Origin: Bolinopsis microptera
Taxonomy: Eukaryota; Ctenophora; Tentaculata; Lobata; Bolinopsidae
Reading direction: 5' to 3'
Length of the DNA: 60,000 nt
Assembly (NCBI RefSeq): GCF_026151205.1
Contig: NC_087080.1
Coordinates: forward strand, 11,333,837-11,393,836
Made by a program: the position numbers and the translations under genes. The notes under the pieces were generated by a model. The model made no database searches. It was not told the origin of the DNA and saw only the letters and a program-made list of their open reading frames with translations. Positions 1 through 11,699 of this stretch are shown here, one piece after another. Each line of letters opens with the position of its first letter. The first letter of the stretch is position 1.

Positions 1-632
1 TGAACGTAACAATATGGCACTACACAAAGACAAGTCTGAGTACATGTGTCAACTGTCACAGACACAATAGAAACAGCTGCCTGGGTTTTCAGTGTCTTTC
101 AGACCAGATCTCCAGTCATAATGCTCACGCTTTACAAGTCGATGGTTCGTAGTCTACTGGAATACTGTTGCCCGCTATGGCACACCTCCAAGATATGTGA
201 CATCCAGGAGCTTGAAAGCGTACAGAAAGCTTTCACCGCAAGGATTACTGGAATGCGTGATCTCCATTAATGGGACCTTATTCAACGGCTATCTCTGATG
301 TCTTTACAGCGTCGCAAGGAGCGGTTTACTTTACTTCATATGTGGAAGATTCTCCATCACCATACCAGCAACGATTTTAACGTGCAGTTTGTCTCAAGGC
401 CACGTTTTGGAAACCTAGCAGTTATTCCATCTGCATGCAGACACAGCTCAGCAGCAAATCAGTCACTATGATAATCCATTTGCAGAAAATTGTGGAATGC
501 AATGCCTTACCATCTGAATTGCATCGGCGACCGGGAGCATTTAAAATCGCAGCTCACCCAGTTGATGTTATCTCTTCCGGATACACCGCCCATCATATAA
601 GATGTATATTAAAATTACAAATCAGCTGCTAG
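1..632 (+). pseudogene. LINE reverse-transcriptase C-terminal remnant
   Basis: This is the decayed tail of a non-LTR retrotransposon. Residues from 46 to 270 include the motif LLEYCCPLWHTS, typical of the region after the RT thumb in CR1/RTE-type LINEs ('R..LEY..P.W'). After an in-frame TAA at 268-270, similar coding continues at about 271-470 (QRRKERFTLLHMWKIL and PRFGNLAVIP can be read), and then the frame breaks again. No catalytic RT motif is present because the left window edge cuts the element. It is clearly non-functional, with at least one stop and one frameshift. The clade cannot be fixed from this fragment. Confidence 0.7.
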
Positions 633-751
633 GAAATGTCGCCGTACTATCATAGTCATTAGCCGAATAACACTGTACGGAAATGAAACATTAGTAGTAG
701 TACCACTAGTAATAGTATACTACGTACTATAATAGTACTAGTAGTATTCGA
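633..751. other. AT-rich spacer with trinucleotide palindrome
   Basis: About 120 bp rich in TAGTA/ACTAGT motifs. The stretch 700-747 folds on itself around TACGTA. No gene is seen. The last eight bases (744-751, GTATTCGA) are the left target duplication of the hAT element that follows. Confidence 0.5.
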
Positions 752-1528
752 CAGGGTTGTGAAATACGTGTTTTACGTTTTTTTGTATTGGAGCGTTTTT
801 ACGGTTTTTTAACAGGTTTTTGCGTATTTATTTTAAAAACGTTGTGATTTATACGGAAATTTACAATGTTTTGACGGTCACCGACTACAAGTAAACGAAC
901 CAGCGAAGTACGAACACCATGAGGCCTGGGCCACAATCACATAAGCAAATTGCAGTCTTCAGTGACGAGAGGATAAGCGACCTTACCCTTCTCAGTCACG
1001 AAAAGGAGCTTGTCAAAGCGATAGAGATTGCTGTCATTATTGACAAGTTTGCTGAGAGTAACCGCAGAGTCGTGTTGAATTGAACAGTCTCAGTGTCAAT
1101 TATGTTTTAATTGTTATTAAAATATTTTTACCTTTATTTTCACATTATGTTTTATTGAACTCTTCAAGTTAATTCAGACACTTTCTGGTAAGGTTATTAG
1201 CTTCTAAAAACGCAAAATTTTCCGGGGGGCTTCGCCCCCTAGACCCCCCTCAGAAAGGGGGCTGCGCCCCCAAACCCCTGCTGCAGCGCCTTCGCACCAA
1301 GTTGCACCCCCCCCCCCCCAAGAATAATCGGATGGAGCCATGGCTGGTCAACACAACGGGCAAGTTTGATTGGTCATACCGCTACATTTTAAATTTTCAC
1401 GTGAGTCTGCTTGATTAGATTATATGCGAACGTTTTTTCTCGTTTTTTTCTCGTTTTTTGAAAAAAATAGAAAAAAGCACGTTTTGAACGTTTTTTGAGT
1501 TTACCATTTACGTTTTTTCACAACCCTG
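752..1528 (+). mobile_element. Non-autonomous hAT transposon with 8-bp TSD
   Basis: The element begins CAGGGTTGTGAAA and ends with its inverse TTTCACAACCCTG. It is flanked by a perfect 8-bp direct repeat, GTATTCGA, at 744-751 and 1529-1536. An 8-bp duplication and CAGGG-type ends are standard for hAT. Both ends carry T-rich, CGTTTTT-rich subterminal sequence. The interior has a GC-rich block at 1220-1310 with short inverted GGGGGC/GCCCCC motifs. At 777 bp it is too short to encode a transposase and retains only a C-terminal scrap. The identification rests on ends, TSD and internal remnant together. Confidence 0.85.
943..1083 (+). pseudogene. hAT transposase C-terminal (dimerisation domain) scrap
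   Basis: An open reading segment inside the hAT element ends at the TGA at 1081-1083. It contains ERISDLTLLSHEKEL followed by a short acidic/hydrophobic helix ending in NRRVVLN. This resembles the end of the hAT family C-terminal dimerisation domain, where '(R)hSDLxhLSxExEL' is followed by 'hhDxFA'. Only about 45 residues remain and no DDE catalytic core is present. It shows that this short element was derived by internal deletion from an autonomous hAT copy. Confidence 0.65.
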
Positions 1529-1536
1529 GTATTCGA

Positions 1537-2578
1537 GGCAACACTTTTTGATAGATTACGACATAACATAACGGCTGTTACTACTGCTTCTACAGTTACC
1601 TGGAAACAATATAGATTCGGTGGAAATGGAATGACAGGTACCTGTTGAGCGCGGCCCAGTATCTACTACAGCTGCTATAACTGATGTCATGATTAGCCTA
1701 ATCAGACACCACGGTAATCAGCCTGAGACAGTATGCCAGTACCAATGACCAACTAAGTGCTTTACTGTACATTTTTAGTAATTTAACATATGAATAATAT
1801 GTGCAAGGAACCCGTAGTAGGGTATGATCTATTGTAGGGGTGTGGAAATGGGGGGTCCCCTCTTCCTACACCCCTAGCTGCTCTTTTGGTATGATTAATG
1901 ATTATGTATAGTGTAAACTGTAAAATTGCACAATCAAGATTCAAGAACGAAGGCCTGAAACAAAACACTACCACCAATATACCAAAAAAATACCCAGCGT
2001 ACTAGATCACTCTACAGTCGATCTTCGAGATTGTTCTAAAAGGGACCCCTACAGTTGAAACCAACTTCAATCGATGTATTTTCGGACGCTGATTCCGAAT
2101 CACCCCCCATGACATAGGGTTAAAATGCTCCCCTGACGAGATATAGGCGAAAAACTGTCTCGATCACGTGATATGACCGTATAAGGAAGTTAGTCTAATT
2201 TCTCGTTAGGGTTAGGGTTTCAGCATATGCCTTTGTTAAGGATTGGGGTAGGGTTAGGGTTGCGATCAGATTTAAGAGGGTTTCGAATAGTCGTTCAGGA
2301 CCAGCTAGAGAACGGGTTGAAAAAGTCACGTGACAGTCGAGTGTAGAGTGATTAATTATCATCCAAAAAATGCCACAGCAGTAGCATTAGCAAAGAAATA
2401 GGCATGCTTCGATATTATATATATGAGATCATATTATGCACAAAACAACTATTTATAAGTTTATACTATCCACTACTACTACTTAATAAGTAACTTAGCA
2501 GTAACATGCACTTCTAAACCTGCGTGACAGACTGTGCTGCTTGATACGATTTCACATTCTTTAACTAGTAACACTGTA
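1537..2578. other. No gene seen; short telomere-like motifs
   Basis: I see no coding sequence here. Two short clusters of TTAGGG-type units occur at about 2203-2220 and 2245-2262. They are too few to be a telomere. The rest is unremarkable AT-rich DNA. Confidence 0.4.
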
Positions 2579-3338
2579 ACAGGGGAGGGGGGGGGGCAAA
2601 AGTAACGTTACATACGTTGGCCTTTATGGGCATACTCATAGCTCAGTTACTGATTGCCCGATTGAGGTAATTCTTTTTGGTAGGATTTACTATCACCACT
2701 TATTCGGCGAATATGTTAATTCAAAGAATATTCATGTTAATTTTTGTCAAATGAAGGTTCATTATCGCATTTATTTAATAGTTCTAATACTCGATCGAGC
2801 CAAATTTTATGGAATTGTGTTCCATGTTCGGCCATTCGAATTACAATTGTCCTGAAAAATGAGAGTTGTAGTTTCTCAGATGACCGAGATACGAAGCATA
2901 ACAAGTTTATTCATTACGTGTGATCAGGTGATAGGATAACCTGATCACGTGATTAGGCGACCCCGTTAAATTGCAATTAAGGTGTCCTATCACTGTATGA
3001 GTATCACATAAATATAATCACCCAATCAATTTAGCGAGATACACAAAATGCTTGATAACTTTGTCATTTCAAATCCGTTTTGCCTCATTTTTTCAGATCA
3101 GATGCAGCAATTAATTATTCACAGTAATCTCAATCAATTGGGCGCGTAGCAGTTTAGGAAAGAACAATATAGGTGATTTAATATTATATGGGCATGGTCT
3201 GAAATATTCGAATTTTCGTGACGGAATCTTCGAATGAGTAGTTTCACCGTACCAGGCCATCTGCAAAGTTACAGGTCTCAAATATGAAACACGGCGGTGG
3301 TATTAGACCCAACGTACGTTACTTTTGCCCACCCCCTG
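2579..3338. mobile_element. Short TIR element (MITE-like), about 760 bp
   Basis: The left end reads ACAGGGG, a G run, then GCAAAAGTAACGT. The right end is its inverse, ACGTTACTTTTGC followed by CACCCCCTGT. The shared stretch is about 30 bp, with a 5-bp internal difference (TACAT present only on the left). TA occurs next to both ends, which would fit a TA duplication with one extra A on the left. No coding capacity is visible, and the superfamily is uncertain. Confidence 0.55.
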
Positions 3339-3792
3339 TATATTTCTCGCAAATCGAGTGCTTAGTACATTAAGTTTTAAATATTTATTGAGTTATATAC
3401 ATCTATATTAACGTAAACTATCTAATCAGCAAGCTTGAAGTTTATAATGTGTGTTAAAATCAATGCGTGATTATCATGCACATTGCACGGGCACCATTTA
3501 TGTAATAATAACAGACACGGAAAATTGAGGAGGTTCTGGAAACATAAAGTGATATAGTATGTATATTAGGTTATTATACAAACAATATCAATCCAAGACA
3601 AGGGGAAAAGCTAAGCCGCTTCAAATTGTCGGAAAGGGTCCGTTAATTCACGTTAGCATTTGTATGAAGTCTAGTTGGTCACACTCACAGAATGAAGCCT
3701 CACAAACAAAACTAGGTAAACTATTCAAGGAGTTAGCCCATGAACTGTTTCTGAAATGTAAGATATTATAACATTTTTATTATAACATTTTT
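3339..3792. other. No gene seen
   Basis: AT-rich sequence between two element remnants. A 70-codon open frame at 3559-3771 has no recognisable feature and is not called. Confidence 0.35.
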
Positions 3793-4371
3793 GGACTACT
3801 TAAGAGAACATGTCATTTCACTACTGATAAAAGGCAGAAAAGATCGTTCTATTTGGCGTTAATTAGGTCTATATTTGAACATTGTTCTGTCATATGGTCC
3901 CCTCAATCTGCAACTCATCTTCAACAGTTTGTTGCTATCCAAAAGAGGGCTATTAAATGGATCAATGGTGAACCCTACTCCAGTTATAATGACGATAAAC
4001 TTGCTACAGAGCAAAAGAAGCTAAATATTCTCCCTGTCATGCAGAAGTTTATTTATAACGATCTTATGACCTTCTATAAAATAGTGAATAGCATAATCCC
4101 AGTTTCGCTTCCTACTTATATAGTCCTATGCCGTCCAGAGGGCACCCGATACACTAGGCACAATGCTCAAATAATTGATAGGTCGGATACTTCAACTTAC
4201 ATGAGTACCACTGTGCCCTGCTCGGATGCCTTCCGAAATAGCTTCTTTTATAGATCTATGCTGAAATGGAATAGTCTACCAGTATGTATCCGGCAGTCAG
4301 AGCGGATTTCTACTTTTAAGGCCAATCTGATCAAGTACCTCTGGGCTGCCGATACAGTCTGGCCAGACTAG
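3793..4371 (+). pseudogene. 5'-truncated LINE, RT C-terminal domain
   Basis: Continuous coding runs from about 3793 to the TAG at 4369-4371. It includes LALIRSIFEHCSVIWSPQ, the conserved block that follows the RT domain of CR1/L2/Rex-type LINEs, and the C-terminal block MLKWNSLPVCIRQSE (compare 'WN.LP..IR...S...FK..L'). The palm motifs and endonuclease are missing, so this is a 5'-truncated copy as usually left by target-primed reverse transcription. The AT-rich stretch 4372-4790 is probably its 3' UTR, ending near an A-rich tail at about 4766-4790. Confidence 0.75.
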
Positions 4372-5076
4372 TCTCAGAAATGTGTTTTTGTTGGTTACAA
4401 TTCTGTCCGTCCAATTTCCTATCTGCTTGTCCCTCTTTTTCTTCTATCAGTTGTGACGGAATTGTAATGAACAAAATCCATATATAATTATTTATGATAT
4501 GTTTGATTTCTTGTTATTGTATGTCATTCAAATTTGGTAGACGGCCCCAACGTTAATGTGGCTTTTGCTATGTGTTGGTTCAGCCGAATTAATTATTATG
4601 TAATCAAGTTTATTTTTCTCTTTTAGTTAGTTGTCATCCGGCCAAACATTAAGCAACTTATATTGCAGCACCATTTTTCAATTAGAATATTAAAATATGT
4701 CATTGTAATTTTGCATGGCTGAAATGTAACGCTTGATTTGTATATATAATATTAATTGAATTTTCAAATAAAAAAATTAACAATAACATAAAAGTTCTCA
4801 GCTCTTGACGTTATGTTAAGGTTACAGTTATTATTATAGTATAATGTTTCAGTTAGTGTTCAGTTAAGTTGTAATTGTTTCACTGGCCTTAACAGTAACT
4901 GACAGTGATCATGATCATCTGATACTGATAGTAGTTCTACATGATGTAGGTGATAAATATAATCCCAAAAAACCTTTACCTGGCACGCCAGCGCCAGTCC
5001 CTGTGCGGTGCTCTTTTCAAGCTTCCTAAGAGAAGCGAGCAATAGCAAATAGACTAGCGATCTAAGTAAACTGTAA
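4372..5076. other. Probable LINE 3' UTR, then unannotated sequence
   Basis: The part up to about 4790 is probably the 3' untranslated tail of the upstream LINE fragment, ending in AAATAAAAAAATTAA. From 4791 to 5076 I see nothing I can identify. Confidence 0.35.
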
Positions 5077-5816
5077 AGCTTGTATCAGTATCACGTCGTG
5101 ACCCCTATTGTCGTTTCACTAATTAGAGTTTCTACGATACAGGGGGAAGTTTCTGCGATACAGGGCGGGTCATACAACGTATGACAAGGTAACGCATAAA
5201 GATTAAACTTAAAGAAAACCTTGTATCACGTTGTGACACCAACTGTCGTTTCACTTTATTGTTTCTACGATACAGGGGGAGCCGCGCACTCGTGTATGGA
5301 GGGTCATACAACGTATGACAAAAACTTTACCGGCTAGGTTAGGCTGGCAACAGGCAAATGCTCTTTTTCACTGCAAGTTTGAGTTAGCGCTGGTACACGT
5401 TGGAGCGTGAAGCACTACTAAGTCGCGCATTCAATTTAATGCTTCTTGTTGGAGGACTTCGCCGCTTCGACGCGCCGCGCAAACTAGCATTCTTGCTGAC
5501 TAGCATTCTTGCTGGCAACGATCTGGAAAGGTTGACATCGTCAATCAATGCTTCTTGCAACCTTCCTTTCCTCTACTGCACACTAAAGTCATTGCTAAAA
5601 GTATAACGTCAAAAAAGCAATAGTCAGCTGTTAGCAACCAAACTATAGGAACACCAAAAAATAGCCGCGCGATTGCTGACACCTGATAAATCATTGTCAT
5701 ACGTTGTATGACCCGCCGCACACGAGTGCGCGGCTCTTCCTGTATCGTCAGGACGATTTATTTAAATTATTATTTCACTATAGTAAAACGACCGTGGAAG
5801 TCACGACGTGATACAA
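5077..5816. mobile_element. Foldback / long-TIR element with partly duplicated left arm
   Basis: The inverted arms are 5221-5325 and about 5690-5816. The right arm, inverted, repeats TTGTATCACG(T/C), a GTCGTTT block, CGATACAGG, CGCGCACTCGTGT and GGTCATACAACGTATGACA. A second, diverged copy of the left arm precedes it at 5077-5192 in the same orientation, so the left end is tandemly duplicated. The centre (5330-5690) encodes nothing recognisable. I cannot fix a target duplication, so the superfamily is open. Confidence 0.6.
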
Positions 5817-6235
5817 ATAAATCAAAAGCGAGCAGGGAAAACGCGCAATTATGAAATTGAATTAGAATTTTCACACACGACGTATAAAATGCACAATAAA
5901 ATGCGTATAATGCTCCTTGATTAAATTATCAAGTCTTTGCAGTTTTTTGTAAGTTTATAACCTACCATGTACCAGGACGCGCGCCGAATTGGACTTGTCG
6001 ACGGTCCTTACACGATTTTGACACCAGACACGTAAAAATGCGCGCACGGTTTTGTTATTACACTGACTACAAATAGTGTCGAGTTGATTTTACTAAAATG
6101 CATCCACAGAGGGCACCCAAATCCATGTTCTCAGTTCTCGTGTCGGTCTATCTTGTTCCATTTTTAAACATACGTCTGCAACATGCGCTTATCCACTAAT
6201 TAGTAACGCGCGAAAACTTAAACGCGCAAGGCACT
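5817..6235. other. No gene; possible orphan transposon end
   Basis: No coding signal is visible. At 6046-6061 the sequence TATTACACTGACTA matches the outer end of the right TIR at 14615-14634. It is a third, orphan copy of that transposon end. Confidence 0.35.
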
Positions 6236-6405
6236 TTCTCGTACACGCCATGTTCGAGAAGGGGCCTTACGAAAATTTATGTTTTAAGCATATATTTTCT
6301 TCGTAAGGCCCCTTCTCGTACACACGCCATGTTCCAGAAGGGGCCTTACGAAAAATATATGTTTTAAGCATTTATTTTCTTCGTAAGGCCCCTTCTCGTA
6401 CACCG
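6236..6405. repeat. Two tandem strong hairpins (about 78-bp period)
   Basis: Two consecutive units each contain AGAAGGGGCCTTACGAA and, about 30 bp later, its exact inverse TTCGTAAGGCCCCTTCT. They occupy 6255-6318 and 6335-6398. The units are separated by CGTACACACGCCATGTT and repeat with a period of about 78 bp. Each could form a stem of roughly 17-20 bp with an AT-rich loop. No gene overlaps. Confidence 0.8.
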
Positions 6406-6506
6406 TACTTACTGTTATATCCGGGTATTATTTATTTCGCCGTCTTTAATTTAATTTACTATGCGCTGAGTTTATGGAAGGACAAACTAAAGAGGTCCGG
6501 CCGAGA

Positions 6507-6629
6507 TTATAGAATGGTGGGTCTGCTGCTCTGCCTCCTGTGTTTCTGAGTTTCTTGTGTCTCCGCCTCTTCCACAACCGCCGTCAACTGCCTCTTCCAC
6601 GGGTCTTTATGTCTTCTTGCTGGCTTCAT
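6507..6629 (-). CDS. Possible short coding fragment (40 codons), unidentified
   Basis: The minus strand reads from an ATG at 6629 to a TAA at 6507. The peptide is rich in Arg, Gln and Glu (MKPARRHKDPWKRQLTAVV, then EEAETQETQK). Its composition looks coding rather than random. It could be the C-terminus of a LINE protein or a terminal exon, but there is no decisive motif and no upstream exon has been found. Confidence 0.22.
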   Translation of the reverse strand: MKPARRHKDPWKRQLTAVVEEAETQETQKHRRQSSRPTIL

Positions 6630-7673
6630 GGACTCAATTGTTAACAATAATTTACTTAACTCCTTATTGCACTAAATTTACTAAATTTACTAAATCTTAC
6701 ACATACTAAATCTTAAAGTTGTCCTAGTAGTCAGTGTAATAAGCGCCAAGCGCGAGCACAGTTTTTTTGTCCGAATATCGTTTATATGCTTTTTAAAGTG
6801 TGCGGGGGATACGGAAGCATCGAAAACCACCGGGTAGCAATTTTCACTCGCTTAATTTGACACTGATATTATTTTTTTTGTTTTTTGACTGTCAATGTGT
6901 AAAAACGTTTTCTTACCATCATCCGATGAGTTTTTTGGTAAAATTTTGATATCAATATTTATCTCATCAATATGTTATGAGTCCTACACCTTCATATTAT
7001 GAATTCCTGCATTGGTATGCGAGTTATTTCAAAATGAAAATTCCAGTAATCCGCGCTACGAAGAGTTCACGTTCAGATTTAAGTGTTAACGCATCAACTT
7101 TTTACATACAACTAATAAATTTGGCGCGCGCGCCAGCGCTAATTCGTCCAAAAAGCATATGGTTCTTATTCTCAGCAAACAACAAAATGGCGAACCTTTT
7201 CTTTTTGCAGTACGGCCACGATTCTTTCGGTCAGATTTTCTTGCAAAATATTCGAAAAGCTCTCTTGTTATTTTCGCAACTCTTATGAGATCCAATACTA
7301 TTTGCACCATGATTTGGTGAGTGACGACTGCCCTTCAGTTTCTTATTCTGACAGAGCGATATCTTTCGGAACGTTGTGGCATGAGCGCGTTTAATAACGG
7401 TTAAATGCCTAAATTATACATGAGCTGGTGCTCGGTGATTTTCTGAAATGGGCACTCGGTGCAATATAAGTTTATATCCAAATTTAATTCTAATTCTAAT
7501 ATCCAAGTCCGGTATTTCACCAGAATTTTATTATCAGACTTTAAGGACTTTAAGCTACAGGTTTCATGCTTATTTTTTCAGCTACTAGCTTAATTATCTA
7601 CTTAAACCATGCTAAACTATAGTGAGGCCGGTGAGTACAAGTTCAGAGCCATAAGTTGAAGTCTAACATTGTA

Positions 7674-7704
7674 TCCAGTATGTATATTATACATACTGGA
7701 TAAA
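7674..7704. repeat. Short palindrome
   Basis: TATCCAGTATGTAT and its exact inverse flank a 3-bp loop (ATT). No gene or terminator context is apparent. Confidence 0.6.
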
Positions 7705-9324
7705 ATCTTAGATATACTACATCCGTAAAATAAGCAATTATTTATAGCTTGTATGTAAAATAAAAAGAATGCCTTCCTAGCAGTAACAGCAGTACAGAAG
7801 TCAAACTGAAGTTTAAGTTACATGTCTAATGGAAGAGGGAATTTCTCTGCTATTTTTGTGTTTTCAAAAATGAACGGCGCATTTGATTGCATTTGATTGA
7901 ACTTAATTTCAATTAAAACATATGTACAGTCATTAACAGTCATATATGAAGCTCAAATCGAATATAAAGCTATATAATCAGAATCGAATCGAGAGATGCT
8001 TTTACAGTTTAAAATTTAAAAGTTGAAATGTCTATTTTACTAGCAGTCAATATAATATTTGTTTCATACAACAAGACTTGCTGAATAGCAAGGTTGCGGC
8101 TGCTTTTTTGAATCATTCCATATATTTAAGTTTTATTCAACGGTGAGAAATGTACAGTCTTTAAGTTCTCTTCATTTGAACGCCTCAAAACTGGTTTATT
8201 TCTCATAAACAATTTTATCACATCATCAGATAAGAAATATTTTAAAAACCATTACTCATAATATTATATACTATGATTCGAATAAATTTATAACAAAAAT
8301 ACAGCAGATTTCCTTCTCAGTTAGATATCAGCAATAAAGTTTTTAAGTTAAAATACGTTCCCTAACCCATTCACAAGACCTTGCGAGTTATGATATTAAG
8401 AATAATTCAGGTCAATGCCGGACTTATTAATATTCAAATAACTTATTAATATTCAAATAAAATGGGTAGGCATTTTTTGTCCTGTGAAATGTGACCTCGA
8501 AGGACGTATTTAAGATTTTTAATCCGTTCAGTACATAAAATTACGGTAGTTCGGGAGGTACCTTGGTATGTACAAGCTTTTAAAATGTTAAGGACAAGTG
8601 ACCTTTATTCCCTTTATCCAGTGCAGTTATCCTGGATTATCATAACTGGCAACATGATGTACAATTACTATCCGTTTAATTGCTTATGTAATGGACCAAA
8701 TCTAATAAATCAAAAACGATGTTTAAGATATATAATCATGTAAGATGTATGATCCGTTGAAATGGAGTTGGTCCTCCCCAAATTGGCGCCATGTCGTCTG
8801 CTGTTTTTTATACTGTCGTCTGCTCACTCTTAAATGAGTTAGGCAAATATAGAATAGAGCTGCGAGACCGATTAAAACTTTAAACTAATTACAACACTAA
8901 AAATCTATTACATTTATTGAGAATTATGTAATGTAACGTGATGGAAATATTTTAAACGGCCATATCCTGTCCAAACCCAGGATGCACGACATGAAGAATT
9001 CGTTGTAACTTTGTTTGAAAAGCATTAATAGAATATAACGGCCCGTTGCCGATAAGCGCAGATAACTGATATATATTAGCAAGTGATTGCAATAAGATAA
9101 ATTCGGATTTCCGACAGATTTATTGAATGTGGAAAAGGCCGTTACATCTCAAAATGCGAATAAATATAAAACCTAACCTTACACGTCCTAGATACTGATT
9201 TTGAAGATATTGATATGTATGGTTATCGTTTCGGTTTAGAGCGATGAGCCAAAAAATTCCATGTGAACAATTTTAGCATATGCAAAACTGTCTGTGCTGG
9301 CTGTACTTTTTGTGGGAGAGCTGT
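7705..9324. other. No gene seen
   Basis: AT-rich sequence inside the 6728-14634 interval. One short direct duplication (CTTATTAATATTCAAATAA) is at 8423-8460. No coding signal, splice structure or transposon end was noticed. Confidence 0.4.
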
Positions 9325-10191
9325 CTAAGAGCTCTTGCAGTCTTGCAGTTCTTTTATCGTTTCTTCCTCGTCAATAAGATCAATGATATCTCGTTTGGGT
9401 TTTGAGTACGGTGTGGTACTTCTTTCTCCAGTTCTAACAAGTATTGGAGTTGAACTTGTGCTTCTTAATCTTCTTATCCTGATTGAATTGAAATAATCAT
9501 TGTTAGTTTATGAGATATAAGCCAATTCTTTCCAAGAACTAAATGCTTGTTAACATACAGTTTTAATACTTTCAACACTACTATATAACAAATAATTTGA
9601 GATCATGAATACGATGTTGTAACATTGAAACGTTGAGTAAATTCCTTTCCTGATAAGAGCATTTTACCTTGTGGCATCAAACGGGATCAATACAATTTTA
9701 CACAAGAATACATTAAAATACAGAGTTAAAGCGAGATTGGGAAGGTAATAAATTTAAATTTCTCTAAAGGATGGCGTCCACTTTAATTCAATGTTTTTAG
9801 AACTATACTAACCTTTATTACACAGCATATTTCCAAAACAATTAATTTCTAGGTAAATGCAACAAAATATTATGATCTGAGTATTAAATTACCTTTTCAT
9901 CTTGAGCTTTGTCAACTCAATCCGACCCTGGCATCTATTCACCTTCATAAATCTTCTTTTTCTCCAATAATAAATTGACATCAAGTCTTGAAAATTATTC
10001 GAGAAGAATCTCGAATAATTAAGTTGCAGCGTGCCACATGGCTATCTAAACTGCAAACCCTACTCATTGCTGAGCAAGGCCTTTATCTTCTCCGATGAGC
10101 GGGATCATCAATCTGTAGTAATTCCGATAACACTCGACCTCTGCCTGATCCAGAGGATGTCACCATTTTACCTTCACACAGACATCGAACG
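9325..10191 (-). CDS. Spliced minus-strand gene fragment, unidentified product
   Basis: The candidate exons in transcript order are 10191-about 10172 (or longer), 9986-9893 and 9478-9325. The 9986-9893 exon encodes MSIYYWRKRRFMKVNRCQG and onward and ends at an AG|GTAATT donor. The next exon follows an ATCAG acceptor and runs to a TAG at 9327-9325. Phases agree: the first ends two bases into a codon and the next supplies one. The last exon is basic then acidic, with RRLRSTSSTPILVRTGERS and a tail IIDLIDEEETIKELQD. The 5'-most exon follows a TTCTTACAG acceptor, but its donor is ambiguous. No domain is recognised. It may be a host gene or cargo of the surrounding TIR interval. Confidence 0.4.
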
Positions 10192-10323
10192 CTGTAAGAA
10201 GATGACGATTAGACTTCGTTATAGAATCAGTACCTGAAAATATTTCATATGAGATTTAAACCGATTGCCTTCGTTTTACGTTTGGTCAGATTGATCCAAG
10301 AGAGGACAGTTGATATTAACATT

Positions 10324-10750
10324 GTCAAAAAAATGATGTGACGAAGTCAACCTTTCTTGTACCTATTTTGAAGAACTATACCTCTATTAGAATTCAATAT
10401 TCTTTTAAAAATAAGTGGTAGATTATTGTCCAGCACATCAAACCTCAAGTTTAACAATGCTACCTTAAATTTTGCTTAGTCACAAAAATGTGACAGTATT
10501 ACCATTTTGTGCCTCAACAATATAAATTTAATGCAGAAAACTGGTATGGGCTACTATATTTCTTGTGTTAATCAATTCCAACAATAATAAGGATGTGGAT
10601 GTGAACGAAAAATCATCAAACTTTCACAACAAATTATGTGACGAAATTAACAATGCATGCCCTATTTTGTAGTTCACCATACCTCTATTAGAATTCAATA
10701 TAACTTTATCATCATACAAATTTGGACAAACTAATTATCTTCCAGCAAGG
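10324..10750. repeat. Imperfect direct duplication, about 310-bp spacing
   Basis: The segment at about 10330-10410 (GTGACGAA, then CTATTTTG and ATACCTCTATTAGAATTCAA) recurs at about 10635-10715 with a few substitutions. No gene is associated. Confidence 0.55.
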
Positions 10751-10969
10751 AGTAAACAGAGTTATAATATTTTTGGTGACATAATTAATCTATTTTTTAC
10801 CATGTATTCAGTATTGCGATGTTTCAATTGTGGCACTGTAAACGTATTACAACCACATAATAATTTATGTGACTGGTGCGTGGTTGTAATAGTGTTAATT
10901 AATTAAGCATTAACAGGGGGACTGTAAACTAAATATTTATTTTCAAAATCTTTCTTTTTATTTTCAGTA

Positions 10970-11514
10970 AATCATATTAATATTATAAATCAAAACCTTA
11001 TGATATTGTTATCATCTTAACAGTTACTGTTGTAACTTAAGATTTTAAATTTATATTCCTCGTATTCCTTGTATTCCTTGTATTCCAGTACGTAATATAG
11101 GGTGTTTAAGCCATGGTATTTCAATATTTGCTCAATTTTGGTTTTAAAATCTTCAGACTTTATACTGTTGCATTTAAGAAAATATATGAGGAATTTTTAG
11201 GACACCCTGACAAGGAATGCTGAGTAGTGCAGTAGGATTACTTGATGATCTGGAAGTACTGGGAATTATGATAATATCATACAGTCGCACAAATAAGTTT
11301 ACTTTGTCACAATACTCAATTGATGATATCTGTGAAACTTGAGCAAATATTGAAATACCAGCTTTAACACCCTATATTACGTACTGGAATACAAGGAATA
11401 CAAGGAATACAAGGAATACAAGGAATATAAATTTAAAATTGTAAGTTACAACAGTAACAGCTGTTAAGATAATAACAATATCATAAGACTTTGATTTATA
11501 ATATTAATATAATT
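10970..11514. repeat. Inverted repeat with 10-bp tandem core
   Basis: The arms at about 10970-11137 and 11338-11514 are inverse copies. They share AATATTATAAATCAAA, CAGTTACTGTTGTAA and TACGTAATATAGGGTGTT. Each arm contains three to four tandem copies of a decamer (TTCCTTGTAT or its inverse). The 200-bp centre is unrelated to the arms. A further piece of the left interior (11143-11187) recurs inverted at 11656-11700, so the structure is rearranged. It is probably a non-autonomous foldback element, and no target duplication was found. Confidence 0.6.
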
Positions 11515-11699
11515 ATCTAAAACATTATTTGCCTTATGATGAGTTATAATACTTTTGTTCACTTTTACACATTTGCTCACATCACTCACAGTCAGCCGCT
11601 CTGACATGGTTAACCACCTTACTTGTGTTGTCGGGATATAAATACCACATTTCAATTCATATATTTTCTTAAATGCAACAGCATAAAGTCTGAAGATTT

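Noticed and set aside
7086-7310. Overlapping opposite-strand frames at 6977-7310
   Set aside because: Low-complexity, no motif, and mutually antisense.
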